Origin: an uncultured Pseudomonadota bacterium
Lineage (GTDB): Bacteria > Myxococcota_A > UBA796 > SXON01
Direction of reading: 5' to 3'
DNA: 64,000 nucleotides
Assembly (NCBI GenBank): GCA_903875225.1
Contig: CAIQVJ010000008.1
Span: 1-64,000, forward strand
In this document: one piece after another, positions 29,164-36,400 of the stretch
Layout: the number at the start of each line of letters is the position of its first letter
Numbering within the stretch: position 1 is the stretch's first letter
The notes under the pieces: generated by a model
What the model was told of the DNA's origin: nothing
The model's input: the letters and a program-made list of their open reading frames with translations, nothing else
Databases searched by the model: none
Program-made: the position numbers and the translations under genes

Positions 29164-30003
29164 TCACCGCGCGTAGATGGCGTAGTCCTTGAGCCCCTTC
29201 CCATCGTCGATCGCGATGTCCATCGCAGCGGCCACGCCGGGCAGCACGCTCAACCGGCGGGCGCGCGCCGACTCGATCATCAACCGGACGTCCTTTCGGG
29301 CCATCTGGAGCGTGAAGCTCGCCTCGGCGCCCTCGCTGCGGGCCACCCGCTGGGCGATGACGGGGAGCATGCCGCCGGGGTTGAAGTTCGCGAACAGCTC
29401 ATTCACCGCCGCGACGTCCATGCCGGCCTCGGCGCCGATCGCGAGGACATCGCCCATCACGCCGGTCAGCGCGATGAGCGTGGCGTTGCCGAGCAGCTTG
29501 TAGACGGCCGCGCGGTCGGGCTGCTCGCCGCAGTGCCAGACCTTCCCGGTCATCGTGGAGAGCACGGGCGTGAACTCCTGCGCGTCCGCGAGGGGGCCGG
29601 CCACGAGCATGGTGCCCGTACCCGAGCGCGCGTTCGACGGCGCCATGAACACCGGGCAGTGCAGGTAACGCACGCCCTCGGCGCGCAGCCGGTTGAACCG
29701 CTCCGCGACCTTGTCCGGACGGTTGGTGGAGTGATCGAACACGGGCACGCCCGCTCGCAGCCCGGGGCGCGCCGCCGCCAGCACGCTGTCCACCGCGCTG
29801 TCCTCGGCGAGCACGAGGTGCACGCGCTCTGCGCCGGAAACCGCCTCCGCTGCTGTCGCAGCGACGGTCGCGCCTTTCGCCGCGACAGCGTCCAGCTTGC
29901 TCGCGCTCCGGTTCCAGGCGCGCACCGTGTGCCCCTGGGCGAGCAGGTTCTCGATGAAGCCGGTGCCGAGCAGCCCGGCCCCGAGTACGGCGACGGTTGA
30001 CAT
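29164..30003 (-). CDS. NAD(P)-dependent beta-hydroxyacid dehydrogenase (HIBADH family)
   Basis: 279 residues of the 3-hydroxyisobutyrate/6-phosphogluconate dehydrogenase group. Rossmann motif AVLGAGLLGTGFIENLLAQG, then RAWNRSASKLD. The substrate loop reads APSNARSGTGTMLVAG where the family usually has DAPVSGG, and the catalytic Lys lies in AVYKLLGNATLI. GGAGG sits eight bases before the ATG at 30003 but only two before the ATG at 30009, so 30003 is chosen. The changed substrate loop resembles the GLYR/succinic-semialdehyde reductase branch only loosely. Substrate unknown. 112 bases after the peptidase gene on the same strand. Confidence 0.84.
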   Translation of the reverse strand: MSTVAVLGAGLLGTGFIENLLAQGHTVRAWNRSASKLDAVAAKGATVAATAAEAVSGAERVHLVLAEDSAVDSVLAAARPGLRAGVPVFDHSTNRPDKVAERFNRLRAEGVRYLHCPVFMAPSNARSGTGTMLVAGPLADAQEFTPVLSTMTGKVWHCGEQPDRAAVYKLLGNATLIALTGVMGDVLAIGAEAGMDVAAVNELFANFNPGGMLPVIAQRVARSEGAEASFTLQMARKDVRLMIESARARRLSVLPGVAAAMDIAIDDGKGLKDYAIYAR

Positions 30004-30115
30004 GGTCATTCCCTCCAGCCCGATGTCCGGGCCAACTGTGTGAACTCGGCCCGGCGCGCGTCGCCGTCCTCTCCTGGCTGGGTCGGGTCGCTCGCCGCGC
30101 CCCTCCCCCACATCA

Positions 30116-32002
30116 TCAGTGCTTTCCCCTGGCAGGCTTGGACTTCTTGACCAGGATGGCCTCCATCTGGTCCATGATGCCGTTCATCTGGGTGGCCACC
30201 GCGTCGTACGGGGCCGGGGTGGCCATGTCGATCCCCGCGGTCTTGAGCAGATCGTAGGGGTCGGACGAGCCGCCGGCGGAGAGCAGGGTGAGGTACCTGT
30301 CCAGCGCCCCGGGCTTCTTGGCGAGGATGTCCGCGGAGAACTGCGACGCCGCCGCGATCGAGGTGGCGTACTGGTACACGTAGAAGTTGTAGTAGAAGTG
30401 GGGCACGTAGGACCACTCGGCGCCGTCCCGATCGCTGATGTGGGTCACGCCCTCCTTGTCGCCATAGTAGCGCTTGAGGATCTCGAGGTAGGTCGCCGAC
30501 AAGCCCTCACCGGTGAGGGGCTGGCCGTGCTCCACCTGGTCATGGATCGCGAGCTCGAACTCAGCGAACTGGGCCTGGCGGAAGTAGGTGGTGCGCAGGC
30601 CCTCGAGCTGGGTGCCGAGGAAGAAGAGCTTGTCGTCGTCCGAGGTCGTGTTCTTGAGCATCGCCTGCATCAGCAGGGCCTCGTTGCACGTCGATGCGAT
30701 CTCTGCGATGAACGTCGAATAATCGGACTTTGCGTAGGGCTGTGCCTTCGCGGAGAGCACGCTGTGCATGGCATGGCCCCACTCGTGCGCCAGGGTCGTG
30801 ACGGACTCGTAGTCGCCGTTGAAGTTCAGCAGCAGGAACGGGTGCACGGCGTACGCTGCGCCGTCCATGTAGGCGCCCCCTGTCTTCCCGTCATGCGGGT
30901 ACACGTCCATCCAGCGTCCGCTGAAGCCGGCGTTGAGCTGGCTCGTGTACGTGGTCCCCAGCACCTTCGTCGCTTCGAGCGTGAGCGCCTTGGCCTGGTC
31001 GACGGTCCACTCCTTCTTCAGGTTCACCAGCGGCGGGTACATGTCGCTGTACGCGAGGTCCGTCACCCCGAGCAGCTTCGCCCGCAGCTTCAGGTAGCGG
31101 TGGAGGGTGGGCAGGTTCTTGTTGGTGGTCGCGATCAGCGTGTTGTAGACGGCCACGGGCACGTGGTCGGAGTCCACCGCGGCGGCGACGGAGGAGTCGT
31201 AGTGCCGCGCCCTGGCGGCGAACCAGTGGCCCTCGGTCGATGCGCCGAGGAGCGCGCCCGACACGCCCTTGTACTTGTCCATGGCGCCGTAGAACGCGTC
31301 GAACAGCGTCTTGCGATCCTCACGGTCGGGCACCGCCCGGTAGTAGGTCCACGCGGAGGGGTCGAGGTGCACCTTGGTGCCGTCCTTCAACGTGACGTCG
31401 GGCCAGGGGAGCTCGGCGTTGATGAGGATGGTGTGGACGTGATCGGGCTCCCCGAGGATGGTGCCCGTGCTCGCCAGGAGGGCCTCGCCCGCGGCGTCCA
31501 GGGTGTGCGGGGCGTCCTGGATCGTCGAGCGCAGGAAGTAGTCGTAGGGGGCAAGGCCCGGATCGGCCTTGATCGCGGCCTCGACCGCCGGACCGCCCAG
31601 GGCCAGGATCTCGGGGCCGAAGAACGCGCTCTCCTCCGAGAAGTGCGTGAACGTGAGGCCCGACTGCTGCGAGCGCTGCTGCCACTCGGCGTTCCGCGTG
31701 TCGGCGTTCGAGAGGTTCATGGCGTACACGTTGATGCGGTTGACGAGCTGCTGCGCGGCAAAGCGCTTGTCGAGGCAGGGCTTGAGCTCTTCCTTCAGGT
31801 GGCCCTGGCAGCCCTTGAGGTCGTCGGACTCCTTGTTGGCCTCGGTGACGGCTGCGTTCCAGGCGTCGATCGACGGGTACACGGAGTCGAGGTTCCAGGT
31901 GTCTTCGACGCGCGGCGTCGGCGCTGTGGCCTCCCCAGCTACCGCCGTGCCGAGGGTGACGAGGGCGAGGCAGGCGAGGAGCGAAGGAGCGTGACGGTAC
32001 AT
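30116..32002 (-). CDS. Exported oligoendopeptidase F-like M3 metallopeptidase
   Basis: 628 residues that hydrolyse short peptides (family knowledge). The zinc site is TLAHEWGHAMHS (HEXXH near residue 401), followed about 25 residues on by the helix FIAEIASTCNEALL carrying the third ligand. LDSVYPSIDAWNAAV near the N-terminus and IDMATPAPYDAV near the end are typical of PepF. Unlike the usual cytoplasmic enzyme it has a clear signal peptide (MYRHAPSLLACLALVTLGTAVAG), so it is periplasmic or secreted. Lies 70 bases after the DAHP synthase gene on the same strand. Confidence 0.92.
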   Translation of the reverse strand: MYRHAPSLLACLALVTLGTAVAGEATAPTPRVEDTWNLDSVYPSIDAWNAAVTEANKESDDLKGCQGHLKEELKPCLDKRFAAQQLVNRINVYAMNLSNADTRNAEWQQRSQQSGLTFTHFSEESAFFGPEILALGGPAVEAAIKADPGLAPYDYFLRSTIQDAPHTLDAAGEALLASTGTILGEPDHVHTILINAELPWPDVTLKDGTKVHLDPSAWTYYRAVPDREDRKTLFDAFYGAMDKYKGVSGALLGASTEGHWFAARARHYDSSVAAAVDSDHVPVAVYNTLIATTNKNLPTLHRYLKLRAKLLGVTDLAYSDMYPPLVNLKKEWTVDQAKALTLEATKVLGTTYTSQLNAGFSGRWMDVYPHDGKTGGAYMDGAAYAVHPFLLLNFNGDYESVTTLAHEWGHAMHSVLSAKAQPYAKSDYSTFIAEIASTCNEALLMQAMLKNTTSDDDKLFFLGTQLEGLRTTYFRQAQFAEFELAIHDQVEHGQPLTGEGLSATYLEILKRYYGDKEGVTHISDRDGAEWSYVPHFYYNFYVYQYATSIAAASQFSADILAKKPGALDRYLTLLSAGGSSDPYDLLKTAGIDMATPAPYDAVATQMNGIMDQMEAILVKKSKPARGKH

Positions 32003-32072
32003 TCAGGATCTCGGGAAAGGGGAGCCAGGGGGTCCGCGCCGCTAACCCGAAAACGCGAATGATTGGTGGGTG

Positions 32073-33416
32073 TCAGCCCCGTCGCTTCTTGAGCTGCCGC
32101 GCCACCAGGAAGGCGAGCTCCAACGACTGCGCATAGTTCAGCCGCGGATCGACGTCGGACTCATACGCCGTGGCGAGATCCGCTTCGGTGAGCCCGCACG
32201 ACCCCCCGACCACCTCGGTCACGTTCTGGCCGGTCATCTCGAAGTGGACGCCGCCGAGCACGCTCCCGGCGCTGGCATGGACCTCGAACGAGCTGTTCAC
32301 CTCGGCGAGGATGTCGTCGAAGTGGCGGGTCTTGGTGCCGTCTGCGGTCTTGTAGGTGTTGCCGTGCATCGGGTCGCAGCACCAGGTCACGACCTGCTCC
32401 GAGCGCTTGAGACGGTCCACCAGGGCGGGCAGCCTGTCGGTCACCTTCTTGGCGCCCATGCGCACGATCAACGTGAGCCGGCCGGCTTCGTTCTCCGGGT
32501 TGAGCACCCGCACGAGCTCCAGGAGCTCCTCGGGCTCCATGCCGGGCCCCACCTTCACGCCGATGGGGTTGGCGATGCCCCGGAAGAACTCGATGTGCGC
32601 CCCGCCGAGGTCGCGCGTACGCTCCCCGATCCAGGGCAGATGGGTCGAGAGGTCGTACCAGCCCGTGCGGAGGGGCGGGTTCTCGGTTGCGGCCTGCTCG
32701 TAGTCGAGGTGCAGGCCCTCGTGGCTCGTGTAGAACTCGGTCTGCGCGAGCTCCTCGAGCGGCCGACCGAGCGTGGCGTCGAGGAACCGGACCGATTCGC
32801 GCATGTGCTGCACGAGCGCGTGGTACTCGTCGGCCTGGGGGTTCTTGCCGAGCCGGGAGAGGTCCCACACCTCGGGATGGTGCACGTCTGCCCAACCTCC
32901 CGCGAGCAGGCTGCGGATGAAGTTGATGGTCATCGCCGAGCGCGAGTAGGCCTCGAGCAGGTTGTTCGGGTTCGGTCGACGCGAGGACGGGGTGAAGTCC
33001 ACGCGGTTGACGAGGTCTCCGCGGTAGACGGGGAGCGTCAGGCCGTTGATGGTCTCGGTGGATTCGGACCGTGGCTTTGCGTACTGCCCGGCGATGCGGC
33101 CGACGCGGACGACGGGTCGACCGCTGCCGTACACCAGCACCGTGCTCATCATGAGCAGCACCTTGAGCTTCGCGTCGATGAGGTCGGCGCGACAATCGGA
33201 GAACCGCTCGGAGCAGTCCCCGCCCTGCAGCAGGAACCGCTCGCCCCGTCCGGCCTCGGCAAGCTGCTTGCGGAGCTTCTCCACCTCCCAGCTCGTGACG
33301 ATGGGGGGGAGGCGGGAGAGGCGGGCGAGGGCGTCTGCCAGCTCGGCGGGGTCGTCGTACTCCACTTGCTGCTTGGCGGGCCGTGATTTCCAGGAAGACG
33401 GGGTCCAGTTGGACAT
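32073..33416 (-). CDS. 3-deoxy-7-phosphoheptulonate (DAHP) synthase, class II
   Basis: Condenses phosphoenolpyruvate and erythrose 4-phosphate, the first step of the shikimate pathway. The 447 residues are plant/mycobacterial-type (class II): WTPSSWKSRPAKQQVEY, LLQGGDCSERF with a metal-binding Cys, RVGRIAGQYAKPRS, CDPMHGNTYKT (His ligand), EMTGQNVTEVVGG (Glu ligand) and YESDVDPRLN (Asp ligand). All four metal ligands are visible. The ATG at 33416 matches the family N-terminus; the frame is open 48 codons further without homologous sequence. It follows the giant helicase gene by 49 bases on the same strand. Confidence 0.94.
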   Translation of the reverse strand: MSNWTPSSWKSRPAKQQVEYDDPAELADALARLSRLPPIVTSWEVEKLRKQLAEAGRGERFLLQGGDCSERFSDCRADLIDAKLKVLLMMSTVLVYGSGRPVVRVGRIAGQYAKPRSESTETINGLTLPVYRGDLVNRVDFTPSSRRPNPNNLLEAYSRSAMTINFIRSLLAGGWADVHHPEVWDLSRLGKNPQADEYHALVQHMRESVRFLDATLGRPLEELAQTEFYTSHEGLHLDYEQAATENPPLRTGWYDLSTHLPWIGERTRDLGGAHIEFFRGIANPIGVKVGPGMEPEELLELVRVLNPENEAGRLTLIVRMGAKKVTDRLPALVDRLKRSEQVVTWCCDPMHGNTYKTADGTKTRHFDDILAEVNSSFEVHASAGSVLGGVHFEMTGQNVTEVVGGSCGLTEADLATAYESDVDPRLNYAQSLELAFLVARQLKKRRG

Positions 33417-33465
33417 CAGCGCGGGCTCCAGGACGAAGGGGGCCCATGTTGTAGCCGTTTTTCCT

Positions 33466-36400
33466 TCACGGGGCGGATGGATTCTGGTCCCTCGGTGAGC
33501 GGGCGATGCGATCCCGCTCCCGGAGGGCGAGGCCGCGGCCGAGGAGGAATTCGATCGCAAGCGCCACGGCGGCGTTCACCCGGGCGCCGGACCGCGTGAT
33601 CCCGAGGGCCCGGGCCGTCTCCCGGACCAGCGTCTCCTCGGTGCAGGACAGCGCCTGGTCAAGCACGCAGAGCGCGGCGGCTGCCATCTCCTCCGGCGGG
33701 ATCAGCGCGGCATCCCGCGTGGTCCCATCTGCCGCGGGACCGCGCACCTGGGTCCAGGTGTTCGGGTCCACGCCGGCTCGCCAGATGAAGTCCCCGCGCG
33801 CGACCAGGGATCCGGCCCGCGCCTCGGCCTCGACGAACTCCCCGACGCGGCGCCGTACGCGCTCGCTCAAGCGGGTGACCCCCCAGGCGGCCGAGACCCT
33901 GCGGATGAGCTCGTCCATGTGGAGCGGCGCTTCGGTCCCGACCACGGCGCGCACGGCGGCTGCGATCCGGGGAGACGCCGCCGGCGCGTACAGTGTCTCG
34001 GGGTCTGCGGAGACAGGCTCCAGGCGGGCCTCGGTGTAGGGCGTGGCGACGGCGGGCGCCCGGACGGGCGCCGCGGGGTCGGCCGCGACGGGGACGATGA
34101 CGGCGGGCGAGGAGACCGGCGCGGGATCTGCGGGCTCTGGCCCCGGGGCTCGGGGAGCGACCGCCGGCTGGGCCAGCGCGTCCTTCAACGCTGCCTCCAG
34201 GCGCTTGACCTCACCCTCCTTGTCGAACCACCAGTCGCTGGACCACACGCGGTGCATGGTCCAGCCGAGCCCCGTGAGCACCTCGTGGCGGAGCCGATCC
34301 CGGTCCCGCGCGGTGGCCGCCGAGCGGTACGGGGCGCCATCGCACTCCACGCCAAGCAGGTACGCCTCCGGCCGCTCCGGGTGCACCACTGCGAGGTCGA
34401 TCCGGTACCCCCCGCAGCCCACCTGGGTGACCACGCGGTAGCCGAGACCCACGATGGCAGCGTGCAGCTCCCGCTCGAAGGCGGTCGCGAAGCTCGGGAT
34501 GGCGGTGCCCGGGTCCTGGCTTTCGACGTTCGCGCGGTCTGTGGCGAACTGGAGGAAGGCCTTGAGGTGCCGGGCGCCGACGGCGTTCGTGCGCGAGAGA
34601 TCGATCTGATCGGCCCGAAGCGTGGAGAAGACCCGCAGCAGGAGCCTGGCGCGGGTGATCGCCACGTTCAGCCGTCGTTCGCCCCCGCTCCGGTTGAGCG
34701 GGCCGAAGTTCATCACCACGCGGCCGGTCTCGTCGGGGCCGTAGCCGATGGAGAAGGCCATCACGTCGCGCTCGTCCCCCTGCACGTTCTCGAGGTTCTT
34801 CACGAAGACCCGCTCGCCGTACGCCTCCGCGAAGTGCGGCTCGATCTCGGGAGAGCTCGCCCGTGCTTCGTCGAGCAGGTCTTCGATGAGCGCCTGCTGC
34901 GGCATGCTGAACGTCACGACCCCGTAGCTGCGCTCCCCGGCCGGGTGCAGGCGGAGCTCGGCGACCAGCCAGTCCACCAGCGCCCTGGCTTCGATCGGGT
35001 TCGTCCTCGTCCTGCCCTTCTCGTACACGCCGCCCGGGACCTCGGTGAGCTGCAGCCCCAGGTCCTTCGCCCGACCGCGCGCTGCAGGGAACACGTGCAG
35101 GCGCCCCTCGTAGTAGTTGCGGTTCGAGAAGTCGATCAGCGCCTCGTGGCGGCTGCGGTAGTGCCAGCCGAGCATCTGCTGGGGCAGGCGGGAGGCAACG
35201 GCCTCGTCGAGGATGCTCTCGAGCTCGATCACGTCGTTGTCGTCCACGTCGTTGCTGGCGTCGCTGCGGGAAAAGAAGCTCGTGGGCGGGAGCTGGCGGG
35301 AATCGCCGACGATGACGACCTGCTGGCCCCGTGCGATGGCGCCGATGGCGTCGTGGGTGCCGATCTGGGACGCTTCGTCGAACACCACGAGGTCGAACCG
35401 GCGACCGTCGGCGGGGAGGTACTGCGCGATCGAGAGCGGGCTCATCAGGAGACAGGGCTTGAGCCGGGGCAGGAGGTTGGGGATCTCCTGGAACAGCTTG
35501 CGGACCGGGAGGTGCGCGCGCTGCTTCTTCGCCTCGCGGGCGAGGATGGCGGGCTCCCCGCCGCTGGGGCCGGTCGTCGTGGGGCGCCGCGCGTCGAGGC
35601 GGGCGAGCACCTGCTCGCGACTGGCGCGGATGTGGGACCGGTCGGCGGTGCGGAACCGGCGGACCCGCTCGTGGTGCGCCACGCCGTCGAAAGCACGCAG
35701 CGTCGGGTCCTCGTCGCGCAGCCGGGTGACCAGGCGGGTGAGGAGCGCGCGTTCCACGGCGAGCGGGATGTCGTCTGTGGCGATCGTGCCGGCGCGATGG
35801 GCGCGGACGGCGGGATCGAGCCCGAGGGTGCGCGCGTTGACGCAGGCCTGGTTGTAGAAGCACACGGCGCGGAACCGGGCGGACGACCCCTGGAGCGCAG
35901 CGCGCCAGCGTTCCAGGCGTTCCTGGAGCGAGGCGAAGCTGTCCTCGATCGCGACTGCGGCGTCGAGCGAGGTGTCGAGCGCCGAGAGCGCCGAGTCCAG
36001 GTGGTCGAGGGCGCCCTGCAGGCGCTCGGCCGTAGCGGGCACCTGCGCGCGTCGGGCCTCCGGCATCGCGGCAGGCACGGAGAGCGTGGCATCCACCCGT
36101 GTGGCTCGGCTCACCGCGGCGCGCAGGCTGTCTCCGCGTGTGAGCAGCCGTTCGAGTTCGAGCGCGGCGTCCAGCCGGGGAGCACCGTCCCACCCGAGCA
36201 GGCCGGCGAGCGCGTCCCGCTCCTGGTCGCGCTCCAGTTCGTTGTCGCGGAGGGCGACCGCGCGGTCCAGGTCCGCCCGGATCCGGGCGTTCGGGGGGAG
36301 GCCGCCTCGGGCCAGGGGGCTGAGCCGCCCCCGCGCGCCCCAGAGAAAGAGCAGCGCAAACAGGAAGAACGCCCCTGCCCAGGCCTGGAAGCGGGCCCGC

